The position numbers were made by a program, and so were the translations under genes. Of a stretch of 64,000 nucleotides of DNA, positions 16,373 through 25,872 are shown one piece after another (positions within the stretch are counted from its first letter, which is position 1; the number at the start of each line of letters is the position of its first letter). Source of the stretch: Allokutzneria sp. A3M-2-11 16 (lineage in GTDB: Bacteria > Actinomycetota > Actinomycetes > Mycobacteriales > Pseudonocardiaceae); assembly GCF_024213555.1 (NCBI RefSeq), contig NZ_JANAVO010000001.1, positions 1,736,001 to 1,800,000 on the forward strand. The letters are read 5' to 3'. The notes below the pieces were generated by a model. That model was not told the DNA's origin and ran no database searches. It saw only the letters and a list, made by a program, of their open reading frames with translations.

Positions 16373-17584
16373 TCAGCGAATGTGCATCCCCGAGATCGCC
16401 CGCGCCATCACCAGGCGCTGGATCTCCGAAGTGCCCTCGAAGATGGTGTAGATCTTGGCGTCGCGGTGCATCCGCTCCACCGGGTGCTCGCGGGTGTAGC
16501 CGTTGCCGCCGAGGATCTGGATGGCGCGCTCGGTGGCCCAGACCGCGACCTCCCCGGCCTTGAGCTTGGACATCGAGCCCTCGGCGCTGGTGAACTTCTG
16601 GCCGCTGCGGCCCATCCACGACGCCCGCCAGACGAGCAGCCGCGCCGCGTCGATCTCCATCTTCATGTCCGCGAGCGTGAACGCGATGGACTGGTTCTCG
16701 ATGATCGGCCGACCGAAGGTGACGCGCTGCTTGGCGTACTCCAGCGAGTACTCGTAGGCGGCGCGCGCGATGCCGACGGCCATGGCGCCGACGGTGGGGC
16801 GGGTGACCTCGAAGGTGGCCATCGCCGCCTGGCCCTCGGCCTTCTTGCCCTCGCGGGCCCGAGCCAGGCGCGCGTCGAGCTTTTCCTTGCCGCCCAACAG
16901 GCATGAGCCGGGGACGCGGACGTCGTCGAGGTAGACGTCGGCGGTGTGCGAGGCGCGCAGGCCGTGCTTCTTGATCTTCTTGCCGCCGACCAGGCCGGGG
17001 GTACCCGGCGGAACGATGAACCCGGCCTGCCCGCGCGCTTTCAGCGAGGGGTCGACGACGGCGGTGACCACGTGCACGTTGGCGATGCCGCCGTTGGTCG
17101 CCCACGCCTTCTGCCCGTTGAGCACCCACTCGTCCTTGGCCTCGTCGTAGACGGCGCGGGTGCGCATGGCCGAGACATCAGAGCCCGCCTCGGGCTCGGA
17201 GGAGCAGAAAGCGGCGACCTTCGGGTCGTCCACGTCGCCGTAGCACTGCGGGACCCACTCGGCGAGCTGGTCCGGGCTGCCGGAGGCGAAGATGCCCGCG
17301 ACCGCGAGGCCGGTTCCCATGATCGCCATGGCGATGCCGCCGTCGCCCCAGAACAGCTCCTCGTTGACGATCGGCAGCGACAGCCCTGTCGGATCGGCGT
17401 AGCAGGTCGCCAGCGACTCGAAGCCGTACAGCCCGATCTTGGCGGCCTCCTGGATCACCGGCCACGGCGTTTCCTCGCGTTCGTCCCACTCCGAGGCGGC
17501 CGGGCGCACGACGTCCTCGGCGAAGCCGTGCACCCAGTCCCTGAGCCCGGTCTGCTCCTCGGACAGTTCGAGCGAGAAGGTCAC
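16373..17584 (-). CDS. acyl-CoA dehydrogenase
   Basis: 403 residues with the full acyl-CoA dehydrogenase fold. It has an N-terminal helical domain, a middle beta domain (FCSSEPEAGSDVSAMRTRA) and a C-terminal domain with the Glu-containing FEGTSEIQRL, the position of the catalytic base in medium-chain enzymes. It is a FAD enzyme making the 2,3-enoyl-CoA in fatty acid or related degradation; chain length is not evident. The SCP2 gene lies 22 bp upstream on the same strand, and both are opposite a TetR regulator. Confidence 0.93.
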   Translation of the reverse strand: MTFSLELSEEQTGLRDWVHGFAEDVVRPAASEWDEREETPWPVIQEAAKIGLYGFESLATCYADPTGLSLPIVNEELFWGDGGIAMAIMGTGLAVAGIFASGSPDQLAEWVPQCYGDVDDPKVAAFCSSEPEAGSDVSAMRTRAVYDEAKDEWVLNGQKAWATNGGIANVHVVTAVVDPSLKARGQAGFIVPPGTPGLVGGKKIKKHGLRASHTADVYLDDVRVPGSCLLGGKEKLDARLARAREGKKAEGQAAMATFEVTRPTVGAMAVGIARAAYEYSLEYAKQRVTFGRPIIENQSIAFTLADMKMEIDAARLLVWRASWMGRSGQKFTSAEGSMSKLKAGEVAVWATERAIQILGGNGYTREHPVERMHRDAKIYTIFEGTSEIQRLVMARAISGMHIR

Positions 17585-17606
17585 GTCAGCTCCCTAGTCT
17601 CGGGGA

Positions 17607-18161
17607 TCATGCCTTGGGGACGTCGAAGAGGTTCATCAGCCCGGCGGCGAAGCCGAGGTCGCCCTTGATCTTGAGCTTGCCGGTCATGAACATCACCGGG
17701 GCGGAGCCGTTGCCGGTGACCAGCTTGAGGAAGTCCGGCGGGGAGACCGTGACGGAGACGCGGGGCTCGGCCGCGTTGTCCTTGTTCACGGTGCACTCGC
17801 CGGAGTCGACCACCATCTCGTAGCGGTCGTAGGTGTCCGGTTCGGGCCGCGTGATCCGCCAGTGCACAACCGCCGTGGTCGAACCGGCGCGGTCGGGGCG
17901 GAAGTGCGTTCCCATCCTCCTGAAGACCTCATCCAGTACCTTGACCCGCAGTTCCGGACGAACCATGACGGCATCGATCTGATCCTTGGAGGCGCGGGAG
18001 ACCAGGCGAGCGAACTTCTGTGGCTCCAGCGAGCTGAGATCGACCTCGGCTCCGCTGTCCGCGAGGTCCGATGCCGCGGCGAGCAGGGCGACGAACTCGT
18101 CGTTGCTGATCTTCTTCGGGTCGACCTCGGCGAGGGCGGCGATCGGGTCGGTGTTCGGCAC
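17607..18161 (-). CDS. SCP2 sterol/lipid-binding domain protein
   Basis: 184 residues, cytosolic. An N-terminal helical segment is followed by an SCP2 domain in the second half (VHWRITRPEPDTYDRYEM..VSPPDFLKLVTGNGSAPVMFMTGKLKIKGDLGFAAGLMNLF). SCP2 domains bind acyl-CoA or lipids. Its placement directly before an acyl-CoA dehydrogenase suggests presentation of a lipid substrate. The start is a GTG. It is divergent from the TetR gene across a palindromic site. Confidence 0.9.
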   Translation of the reverse strand: MPNTDPIAALAEVDPKKISNDEFVALLAAASDLADSGAEVDLSSLEPQKFARLVSRASKDQIDAVMVRPELRVKVLDEVFRRMGTHFRPDRAGSTTAVVHWRITRPEPDTYDRYEMVVDSGECTVNKDNAAEPRVSVTVSPPDFLKLVTGNGSAPVMFMTGKLKIKGDLGFAAGLMNLFDVPKA

Positions 18162-18178
18162 AGCGCACCTCCAGGCTT

Positions 18179-18212
18179 ACCTACTGATGAGTAAGACTAC
18201 TTTTGAGTAGGT
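18179..18212. promoter_or_regulatory. 34-bp imperfect palindrome, probable TetR operator
   Basis: ACCTACTGATGAGTA and TACTTTTGAGTAGGT are inverted copies (12 of 15 positions pair) around a 4-bp centre. It lies in the 91-bp gap between the divergent SCP2 and TetR genes. Confidence 0.65.
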
Positions 18213-18252
18213 TCGGTCGCAAGAGGTCCCAAGACACCGTTGAGGTGGGTGC

Positions 18253-18924
18253 ATGACCAAGAAGGACGTGGCGGGGGCGACCCCTCCGCCGCGCGCCAAG
18301 CGGCTGCCGCGCGCCGTGCGCGAGCGGCAGATCCTCGACGCCGCCGTGCGGGTGTTCTCCGAACGCGGCTACCACGCCGCGTCGATGGACGAGGTCTCCG
18401 ACGTCGCGGGCATCTCCAAGCCGATGATCTACGCGTACCTCGGCTCCAAGGAGGAGCTGTTCGCCGCGTGCATCCAGCGCGAGGCGACCCGGCTGATGGA
18501 GGCGATCGGTGGCGTGGTCGACGTCGACCTCGACCCGGAGGAGCAGCTCTGGCGCGGAGTGCTGGCGTTCTTCACCTTCGTCGGGGAGAACCGCGACTCC
18601 TGGCAGGTGCTGCACCGCCAGGCGGGCACCCAGGGCGCCCCGTTCGCGGCCGAACTGGCCGAGGGCAGGCGCCGGGCGGTCGCGATGATCTCCGCGCTGC
18701 TCGACCGCGCCGCGGGCCGGGAGGGCGTCGGGGCGTTCGCCGAGGGCAGGACCGAGCCGCTGGCCGCAGCGCTGACCGGTGCCGGGGAGGCGCTGGCCGA
18801 GTGGTGGCTGGAGCACCCCGAGGAAAGCCCGAAGGCGATGGCGCGCAGGCTGATGAACCTGTCCTGGATGGGTTTCGGCAACCTGGTGCTGGGGCGTGCC
18901 TGGTCCCCGGAGAAGTCCGCCTAA
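18253..18924 (+). CDS. TetR-family transcriptional regulator
   Basis: 223 residues with an N-terminal TetR helix-turn-helix (RERQILDAAVRVFSERGYHAAS..ISKPMIYAYLGSKEELFAAC) and an all-helical ligand domain. It is divergent from the SCP2-acyl-CoA dehydrogenase pair with a long palindrome between, so it most likely represses that pair and itself, with an acyl-CoA or lipid as effector (inference). Its TAA overlaps the convergent ROK gene end by 4 bp. Confidence 0.92.
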   Translation: MTKKDVAGATPPPRAKRLPRAVRERQILDAAVRVFSERGYHAASMDEVSDVAGISKPMIYAYLGSKEELFAACIQREATRLMEAIGGVVDVDLDPEEQLWRGVLAFFTFVGENRDSWQVLHRQAGTQGAPFAAELAEGRRRAVAMISALLDRAAGREGVGAFAEGRTEPLAAALTGAGEALAEWWLEHPEESPKAMARRLMNLSWMGFGNLVLGRAWSPEKSA

Positions 18925-19799
18925 CCGACCAGCGCCGCGGCGCCGACGAGCCCGGCGCGCGGGCCGAGCTCGGCCCGCTCCACCGTCAGTTTGTCCAAAA
19001 AGGACAGTCCGGCGTGGGTGGCCAGCGTTCTGCGGACCGGGTCGAAGAGGAGTTCGCCCGCCTCCGCGACACCGCCACCGATGACCACGAGGTCGAGGTC
19101 GCAGACTGCGGCCGTCGCCGCGATGGCCAGCCCGACCGCGCGCCCACCGCGTTCGAAGGCGGCGCGGGCCACCTCGTCCCCGGCGCGCGCCGACTCCGCG
19201 AGGTCGCCCGCGTCGTCTCCGATCCAGCCGTGTTCCCTCGCCCAGCGCACCAGATGTGGGCCTGCCGCAACGGTTTCCACGCAGCCCCGGCCGCCGCAGG
19301 TGCAGGGCGCGCCATCGGGCTCGACCACGACGTGGCCGATGTGGCCCGCGTTGCCCGTGCGCCCGCCGAAGGGCTTGCCGTCGAACACGAGCCCACCTCC
19401 GACGCCGGTGGACACCACGATGCCGAGCAGGTGATCGCTGGTTCGGCCCGCGCCGAAACGGTGCTCGCCGAGCGCCATGCAGACGCCGTCCCCGGCGAGC
19501 CGCACCGGCACTCCCGGCACCAGATCGGCGACCTTGCGGACGAGCGGGAAGTCCTCCCAGCCCGCGATGTTGATCGGGCTCACCGTGCCCGCGACCGCAT
19601 CGATCGGCCCGGCGCAGGCGATGCCGACACCTCGCACGACCTCGCCGCGCAGCACGTCCTCGACCGCTTCCCGTGCCGCCGCCCAACCTCCGGCCGCGGT
19701 CGGCCGCCGGGCTTCGCGCACGATCGTGCCCCGGTCGTCGACGAGCGCGGCGGCGATCTTCGTGCCGCCGACGTCCAGCGCGAGCACCACGTCCGTCAC
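18921..19799 (-). CDS. ROK-family sugar kinase
   Basis: 292 residues. It has the N-terminal phosphate motif ALDVGGTKIAAALVDDRG, the ROK zinc motif CTCGGRGCVE, and no N-terminal helix-turn-helix, so it is a kinase of the glucokinase/mannokinase/N-acetylsugar kinase type and not a repressor. GTG at 19797-19799 (VTDVVLALDVGG) is the start. The frame stays open 222 bases further only because the 30-bp repeat array upstream is translated without stops. Lying downstream of the mannoside genes, it may phosphorylate released mannose (inference). Confidence 0.9.
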   Translation of the reverse strand: MTDVVLALDVGGTKIAAALVDDRGTIVREARRPTAAGGWAAAREAVEDVLRGEVVRGVGIACAGPIDAVAGTVSPINIAGWEDFPLVRKVADLVPGVPVRLAGDGVCMALGEHRFGAGRTSDHLLGIVVSTGVGGGLVFDGKPFGGRTGNAGHIGHVVVEPDGAPCTCGGRGCVETVAAGPHLVRWAREHGWIGDDAGDLAESARAGDEVARAAFERGGRAVGLAIAATAAVCDLDLVVIGGGVAEAGELLFDPVRRTLATHAGLSFLDKLTVERAELGPRAGLVGAAALVG

Positions 19800-19820
19800 C
19801 CGCGAGACGGTACGGGACGC

Positions 19821-20025
19821 CCCGAACGAGTCGTTCGGGGAGTTGAGCGCCCTGAACGAGTCATTGAGGGCGTTCGGCACCGCACCAAACGCGGCATTCA
19901 CGGCGTCCGCTGAGGCCCTGAACGAGTCATTGAGGGCACTCGACGCACCTGAATGAGTCATTGGGGCACTTGAGCGTGCTGAATGAGTCATTGGGGGAGT
20001 TGAACGCACCGAATGACTCATTCAG
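19821..20025. repeat. 30-bp tandem repeat array, seven units including a terminal inverted half
   Basis: Units start at 19821, 19851, 19881 (degenerate), 19917, 19948 and 19979, with the pattern CCTGAAYGAGTCATTGRGGG plus about 10 variable bases. The last piece, CCGAATGACTCATTCAG (20009-20025), is inverted relative to the others. Each unit core GAAYGAGTCATT is itself near-palindromic. The 30-base period keeps two frames open. The same family recurs at 28517-28595. Confidence 0.88.
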
Positions 20026-20040
20026 CCCGAAAACGGGGGG

Positions 20041-20814
20041 TTAGTGGCGGTGGGTGTTGTCGGGTTGGCGGGGGTCGCCGGGGTGTTCGTAGCCGGGGGC
20101 GAGGCGGACCAGTTCGGCGCGGCGCGCCTCCAGCCAGTCGCCGAAGGCCCGGCGGCGGGCGGCGGCGAGCAGGCGCGAGGTGATCTGCTCGCGCGCCTCG
20201 GCGAAGGTGCTCCGGCTCTCCGGGTAGGCCCGCTCGACGAACAGGGTGTGCCAGCCGAGCGGGTCGCGGACGGGGCCGACCACGGAGCGCTCCGCGGCGG
20301 CGAAGAGGGCCTGCTCGACCGGCCCGGCCAGCTGACCGCGCACGACCGTCCTCAATGGACTGTCGGAGAGGTCGGCCAGTTCGGGACTGGTCAGCACGCG
20401 GTGCCGGACGATCCGCCGCTCCGGCGCGGAGAACAGCTCGAAGTTCGCCTCGAAGTAGCGCCGCGCCTCGCACTCGGTCACCGCGATCCCTGCGGTGACC
20501 TCGTGGAACACCGCTCGCGCGCGCGGACTCCTCGTCAACAGCGAAGCCGCGACGCTGCCGAGTTCGAGCATGGCGGCGCGATCGGCGGCGATCTTCTCCA
20601 GCTCCGGCGCGGTCGCCTCCTCGCGCGGGCGTATCTGTCCGACGATGCGCTCCGCGGTGAGCCGCTGCACCAGCCACCGGCGCAGCTGCCGCGCCTCGCT
20701 GGAGCCCTGCGCGGGCAGCGTCGCGGCGGCGCGGCCGGAGCGCAGCTCGGCCTCGGCGTTGTCGACTTCGGAGAGCAGGACCGGCTCGTCGCCGACCCAG
20801 GCGATGGGGGTCAT
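20041..20814 (-). CDS. parvulin-like peptidyl-prolyl isomerase without export signal
   Basis: 257 residues. A SurA/PpiC-like N-terminal region (WVGDEPVLLSEVDNAEAEL) and a helical middle are followed by a parvulin-like domain (YFEANFELFSAPERRIVRHRVL..GPVRDPLGWHTLFVERAYPE). No signal peptide or lipobox is seen, which is unusual for this group and matches the cytosolic mannosidase. Its ATG overlaps the mannosidase stop by 4 bp. It may help fold the 1,405-residue enzyme; that role is inference and isomerase activity is unproven. Confidence 0.78.
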   Translation of the reverse strand: MTPIAWVGDEPVLLSEVDNAEAELRSGRAAATLPAQGSSEARQLRRWLVQRLTAERIVGQIRPREEATAPELEKIAADRAAMLELGSVAASLLTRSPRARAVFHEVTAGIAVTECEARRYFEANFELFSAPERRIVRHRVLTSPELADLSDSPLRTVVRGQLAGPVEQALFAAAERSVVGPVRDPLGWHTLFVERAYPESRSTFAEAREQITSRLLAAARRRAFGDWLEARRAELVRLAPGYEHPGDPRQPDNTHRH

Positions 20815-23800
20815 GCCGTCACCACCAGCGATACCGCTTCGGAATACAGGATGCGACCGGCCCCGGCCACCTTCACCAGCGCCCAGTAGGCACCGGGCTC
20901 CGCCCACGGCGGCGGCGCGATGTCGAAGCCGAACTCGGTGCGGCCGACGACCTCGCGGACCTGCCACCAGTCCGGTGTGGCGTCCCAGGTGCCCCACGGG
21001 GTGAGCAGCTGCGCCTCGACCGAGACCGGGGCGGAGGTGTCGCCGACCACGTCGACGGTGAGCCGCTCCCGCCCGCCGCGCGCCACCCGGACCGCCTGGG
21101 GCGATCCGGCCAGCCGCAGCGGCTGCGCGGGCTCGGCGACGGTCGACAGCATCGCCACATCCTCGACCACCTGGCGCCAACTCGGTGGGAGCGCCTCGCC
21201 GGTGAGCTCCAGCTGGGCGCGAATGGGATGCGGCAGGTCCGGGCTCCCCTTGGGCGCTCTGACCTGCACCTCCGTCTGCCAGTGCCCGCCGGGCGCGAGC
21301 CCGAACGGCAGTTGCGGCGGGGCGCAGGTCCACCCGTCCGGAACCACGAACCGGACGACACCGTGCAGCTCGGCGTCGGTGCAGTCGCTGACCACGCTCA
21401 GCGTGAGGGTGATGTCGCCGCCCGGCTGGACCAGCCCGGTGACCGGGTCGAGGTGCACCGCGACCGGCAGGCCGCCCATCGGTGCCGGGCCCCGGTTGTG
21501 CATCCAGTAGCGCGCGTAGAGCGGCTGGGCGACCTCGCGCTCCGGCCCGAGCACTCCACCGTCCATTGTGGACCATCGGCTCAGCTCGGGACGGGCGACG
21601 AGGGTGGCGATCTCGAACGGCGCCAGGGTGAGCGACAGGTCGGCAAGCGAGTCGCGGCGCTGTTCGAGCAGGTCCGCGGTCGCCGGGTCGGCGAAGCTCA
21701 GCAGCGACGAGGACACGCGCACCTCCGGCATCAGGCCCGAGGTCTCCACCAGCCGCAACGCGATCCCCTCCGCCGGGTCCGCCGGGTGGGCCGAACCGCG
21801 GGCCAGCGGATTGCCCACGGCCTTCAGCGCGGCGAGGCTGACCCCGCCCGCGGGCTCGACGGTCAGCAGCGAACCGGAACCGGGGAGGCCGCCGACCCCG
21901 TCGTCCGGGGACAGCACCGCGATCAGCGGATGGGAGAACTCCGCACTGCGCATGGGAATTCCCTTGCGCCAGTCGCCCTCCGCGCTGACCACCGCGTAGT
22001 CGAAGACGTGCGTCCAGTGCTGGAGCTGGAAACCGCTGCCGTCCGGGGTGGCGCGACGCGGCGGGTCGATCCACACGCCCGACGGCCAGCCGGTGCACGA
22101 GCGCAGCAGCGACGCGTGCAGCGTTCCGGCCGAGTCCACCGCGAAGCCGGGAACGCCGCGGTTGAGCAGCGCCACCGTGCGCGACTCGAACTCGCCCGCT
22201 CCAGCGGAGGCGTCCTGCCGCACCTCGATCTCGTGATCGACTAGATCATCCACAATGGACTCGATAACCGCGTCGAGGTCCGCGCCCGCGATGACCAGCA
22301 CCGGAAGTGCCCGCACCGCACGGAGATCCGCGCTCGGCACCCACACATCGGCGAGCGGCCGCTCCGCCGGGACCCACACCACGGCCCGGCCGGTCGCCGC
22401 GAGCTGCCGGTCCAGCTCAGTCCGGTAGGCAGGGTCCGCCTCGGCGAGGACCTTGGCGGTGAAGGAGTTCCGGTCGGGCCCGCCGAGCGCGAACCGCACG
22501 TCCGGCAGGTTCGAGTCCACTTCGAGGTGCCCGTAGCGCGGGCCGTCCGCGGTGCTGCACGTCGCGGTGACTCCGGCTTGAGCCAATGCGACCGTGAGTT
22601 CGCGCGCGAGCGGAGCCGCCTCCGCGCGCGAGGGCGCGATCAGCTCGGCGATGCCGATCGCGCGGACCGCCTCGCCGATGCGCACGCGGGCCGTGGCGGA
22701 CAGGCCGAACCAGGTGTACGCGGGGTTGTCCAAGGTCCACGGGTGCTCGGCGGAATCCACGTCCGGCAGCCCGAAACCCCTGCCCACAACGGCATCGCCG
22801 ACCTCGCTCACCGGCAGCGCGCCCGGGACGGGGCACGGCCAGCGCAGCCGGAGCAGCTGGTCGGAGCCGGTGAACTCCTCGACCTTGGTGGAGCAGTCGA
22901 CGCGGGAAACGCCGCGCCACAACGTGATCGTCTGGGTGTAGGAGACCGCACCGATCTTGCCGCGCACGACGAGGCGCTGACCGAGCGGGGACTGGAACGC
23001 CTGCACCGCGGCGTTGTTGGCGCCGGACACCTGGACCGGCCCCTTCGGCAGCAGGTGCCACGGACCCTCGCCGAAGCGCGGATGCCTGCTGTACTCCTCG
23101 TAGACCGCCAGCTCGTTGCCGACCCCGCCGGACGCGATCAGCTCCCGCCCGGACGGCAGCTCGACCAGGCTGACGACCCCGCCGCCGCGCCCGGGGTCGA
23201 CCGCGATCCGGTAGTGCGCGTTGGCGATCTCATAACCATCCACAGGCAGCCAACCCGAGCTGTCCACAGAATCCACAGGTCTATCCACAATGGACTTATC
23301 CACAGTGGACAGTCGGATTGTGTATGCCTTCCAGCCGAAAGACGGCACGTCACGGGCCAGGAAGGTGACCGAGTGGCCTTCATGATCCACAAGCGCGGGC
23401 AGCTCGGTTCCCGCATCATCCACAACGGAGACCGTGCTGTGCACAGGATCGGTGAGCCGCACGGTGACCAAATCCGTGCGCGGCGCGGCAATTGAGTTCC
23501 ACACCACCACGCCGCGACCCACAGCCTGAGAAAAGTCCACGCGGTCGGTCAGCACCCGGAGCGCGGAGTCCCGCACCGCGAGCGCGAGCTCCCGCGCTTC
23601 ACGCCAACCCCACAACAGGTCGAGGTAGACCTGGTCCGACTCCGAGCCGGTGATCCCGTCGTGGTGCGCACCGTAGGCCAGCTGCACCCACGCCTTGGCG
23701 AAGGCGGCGTCCGGATAGCGAGCTCCGGTCAGCAACGACGCGAAGACCGCGTACCGCTCCGCGTCGAGCAGCACGTCCTCGGCCTCGCGCTGCGCCTGCT

Positions 23801-25028
23801 TGGTGTCGATGTACGAGACGTCCTTGCCGGTGTAGATCGGGTTCATGTCCCGGCTCTGCGGCGTCGGCTCCTCGCCCCGCTCGGCCAGCTCCGCGCGGAC
23901 GGCGGCGAAGAACTCCTTCGGCAGCGCGCACACGAACCTCGGCCAGGTGTAGCGGGCGTTCCAGTCGCGGTGGATGCGGGTGATCCACTTGTTCGGCGGC
24001 GTGTAGTCGGTGCCGACCGGCAGCAGCACGTTGCGCGTGGTGGCCACCTTCTTGAGGCCCTGGAACAACTTCAGCGCGGACCGCTGCGCCTCCTCCAACG
24101 AGGGCGCGGTGTCCATCCACCACCCGGCGCTGTAGTGGTCGGCCATGTAGCTGGTCAGCAGGCCGCGCCCGGATGGAGAGATCCACTCGAACTCACTGGG
24201 GAACTGCATGCGGGTCGGATCGCCCTTGACGCCGTCGCGCACCTCCATCGGACCCCACTGGTGGAACGGGCCGCGCGCCCACGAACTGGACGAGAGACCG
24301 GCGTCGGCTGCCATGCCGGGGAACGCCGGGTCGTGGCCGAAAACGTCGAGCTGCCAGGCGGTCTGCGGATCGGCGCCGAGCACGTCGCGCTGGAAACCGA
24401 TGCCGTGCACGAAGTTGCGGATCGCCGACTCCGGGCTGCACAGGTTGGTGTTGGGCTCGTTGTAGGTGCCGCCCATGATCTCCACGCGCCCCTCGGCGAC
24501 GAGCCTGCGCAGCACGTCGCGATCGCCGGGGAAGGCGTCCCAGTACGGCTTGAGGTAGTCGACCTCCGCGAGCACGAACTTGTACTCCGGCTCGCGCAGC
24601 GCGAGCGCGAGGTGCGCGCGGACCAGGTCGAACCCGGCGAGCTGGTAGGCGGAGCGCGGGGAGCCCGGGAAGTCCAGCGCGTCCCACGCCGTGGTGTAGG
24701 CGGCCTGGGTGTTCCACCACACCGGGTCGTAGTGGAAGTGGCTGATCATGTGCATGGTCCAGCCGGGCTCGGCGACGGTCAGCTCGAAGGCGAGCTCCGA
24801 ACCGTCGTCGGTGACCGCCCGCGCGGGCAGCACCGTGCCCGGACTGTCCGAAGTGGACACTGAGACCTCGACGACGCCGTCCCCGCTGACCGGCCGCGGG
24901 GTGTCGACGCCCGCACCGGTCACCCGCACGGTCGCCGGACCGTCGAGGGTTACCCGGACGACCTGGAGCGGGGCCTGTTCCGGCCCGGTGAACAGTTCGG
25001 TCGACTCCGCGGAAAGAACCCTTGCCAC
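20811..25028 (-). CDS. GH38 alpha-mannosidase, large cytosolic form
   Basis: 1,405 residues. The GH38 catalytic domain starts near residue 92 with ISHFHYDPVWW (metal ligands) and has the nucleophile Asp228 in WQLDVFGHDPAFP. GH38 middle and C-terminal beta domains follow, and the last about 250 residues contain a NEW3-like beta domain (ITLTLSVVSDCTDAELHG). There is no signal peptide, so it should cleave alpha-mannosides inside the cell after uptake by the ABC genes 14 bp upstream. It is longer than typical GH38 enzymes (about 1,000-1,050 residues). The parvulin-like gene is coupled to its end. Confidence 0.93.
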   Translation of the reverse strand: MARVLSAESTELFTGPEQAPLQVVRVTLDGPATVRVTGAGVDTPRPVSGDGVVEVSVSTSDSPGTVLPARAVTDDGSELAFELTVAEPGWTMHMISHFHYDPVWWNTQAAYTTAWDALDFPGSPRSAYQLAGFDLVRAHLALALREPEYKFVLAEVDYLKPYWDAFPGDRDVLRRLVAEGRVEIMGGTYNEPNTNLCSPESAIRNFVHGIGFQRDVLGADPQTAWQLDVFGHDPAFPGMAADAGLSSSSWARGPFHQWGPMEVRDGVKGDPTRMQFPSEFEWISPSGRGLLTSYMADHYSAGWWMDTAPSLEEAQRSALKLFQGLKKVATTRNVLLPVGTDYTPPNKWITRIHRDWNARYTWPRFVCALPKEFFAAVRAELAERGEEPTPQSRDMNPIYTGKDVSYIDTKQAQREAEDVLLDAERYAVFASLLTGARYPDAAFAKAWVQLAYGAHHDGITGSESDQVYLDLLWGWREARELALAVRDSALRVLTDRVDFSQAVGRGVVVWNSIAAPRTDLVTVRLTDPVHSTVSVVDDAGTELPALVDHEGHSVTFLARDVPSFGWKAYTIRLSTVDKSIVDRPVDSVDSSGWLPVDGYEIANAHYRIAVDPGRGGGVVSLVELPSGRELIASGGVGNELAVYEEYSRHPRFGEGPWHLLPKGPVQVSGANNAAVQAFQSPLGQRLVVRGKIGAVSYTQTITLWRGVSRVDCSTKVEEFTGSDQLLRLRWPCPVPGALPVSEVGDAVVGRGFGLPDVDSAEHPWTLDNPAYTWFGLSATARVRIGEAVRAIGIAELIAPSRAEAAPLARELTVALAQAGVTATCSTADGPRYGHLEVDSNLPDVRFALGGPDRNSFTAKVLAEADPAYRTELDRQLAATGRAVVWVPAERPLADVWVPSADLRAVRALPVLVIAGADLDAVIESIVDDLVDHEIEVRQDASAGAGEFESRTVALLNRGVPGFAVDSAGTLHASLLRSCTGWPSGVWIDPPRRATPDGSGFQLQHWTHVFDYAVVSAEGDWRKGIPMRSAEFSHPLIAVLSPDDGVGGLPGSGSLLTVEPAGGVSLAALKAVGNPLARGSAHPADPAEGIALRLVETSGLMPEVRVSSSLLSFADPATADLLEQRRDSLADLSLTLAPFEIATLVARPELSRWSTMDGGVLGPEREVAQPLYARYWMHNRGPAPMGGLPVAVHLDPVTGLVQPGGDITLTLSVVSDCTDAELHGVVRFVVPDGWTCAPPQLPFGLAPGGHWQTEVQVRAPKGSPDLPHPIRAQLELTGEALPPSWRQVVEDVAMLSTVAEPAQPLRLAGSPQAVRVARGGRERLTVDVVGDTSAPVSVEAQLLTPWGTWDATPDWWQVREVVGRTEFGFDIAPPPWAEPGAYWALVKVAGAGRILYSEAVSLVVTA

Positions 25029-25041
25029 AATCGGACCCCTT

Positions 25042-25872
25042 TCACTTCACCGCTCCAGCCAGCGTGAACGTCCCGCCGAGACGCCGCGAGACGATCAAGT
25101 ACAAGCCCAGGACGGGGGCGGTGTAAAGCAGCGAGTACGCGGCGAGCGGGCCGTAGGACTCCAGCCCGGCACGACCGAAGAACGCGAAGACACCGACTGC
25201 CGCGGGCTGTTTCTCCGGGTCGAGCAGCAGCGTGAACGGGACGAAGAAGTTGCCCCACGCGGAGATGAAGGTGAACACGCCCACCACCGACAGGCCGGGC
25301 AGCATCAGCGGCAGCACCACCTGGCGCAGCGACTGCATGCCCGAGGCGCCGTCCACCCACGCCGCCTCCTCCAGGCTCAGCGGCACGTTGTCCATGAAGC
25401 CCTTCGTCATCCAGATCGCGTAAGGCAGCGAGGTGGCGGCGAGGAAGAGCATCGTGCCGAACATGCTGTCGATCAGGTCGAGCTGCACGAACATGCTGTA
25501 GACGGGCACCATCACCGCGGTCATCGGCAACCCGGTCGCGAACAGCACGACGTAGAGGAACGGCCGCTTGAAGCGCAGTTGGTAGCGCGAGAGCGGGTAG
25601 GCGGCGAGCGCGGCCAGGGTCACCGAGATCACCGCGGCCCCGCCCGCGAGCAGCAGGCCGTTGAGCATCGGCAGCAGGCCGACCTCCCAGTCGAGCACGG
25701 CGAGCAGGTTGGCCGGGCCGGGCTGCTCCGGGAGCTCGGTGCGCAGCCCCGCCTTCTCGTCGACCGCCGCGGTGACCAGCCACAGCAGCGGAGCGGCGAA
25801 CACCAGCGCGATCGCGCCGAGCACCAGGTGGACGAAGCCGGTCGCGACGCGCCTGCGCGGAGTGGAGATCAC
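25042..25872 (-). CDS. carbohydrate ABC transporter permease (MalG-like)
   Basis: 276 residues, six predicted membrane helices, with the EAA loop (LEEAAWVDGASGMQSLRQVVLPLM) that docks the ATPase. It is the second membrane subunit of the mannoside importer. ATG overlaps the upstream permease stop by 4 bp. No ATPase gene is in the cluster, so a shared MsiK/MalK-type ATPase is probably used, as in other actinobacteria. Confidence 0.93.
   Translation of the reverse strand: MISTPRRRVATGFVHLVLGAIALVFAAPLLWLVTAAVDEKAGLRTELPEQPGPANLLAVLDWEVGLLPMLNGLLLAGGAAVISVTLAALAAYPLSRYQLRFKRPFLYVVLFATGLPMTAVMVPVYSMFVQLDLIDSMFGTMLFLAATSLPYAIWMTKGFMDNVPLSLEEAAWVDGASGMQSLRQVVLPLMLPGLSVVGVFTFISAWGNFFVPFTLLLDPEKQPAAVGVFAFFGRAGLESYGPLAAYSLLYTAPVLGLYLIVSRRLGGTFTLAGAVK

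Noticed and set aside
19800-20021. N-terminal extension of the ROK kinase with NDSFRAL-like repeats
   Set aside because: It is translation of the 30-bp repeat array; the family starts at the GTG at 19799.
19821-20025. Regular 30-bp repeats as a CRISPR array
   Set aside because: Units are contiguous near-identical repeats without unique spacers of constant size, end in an inverted half unit, and no cas genes are present.
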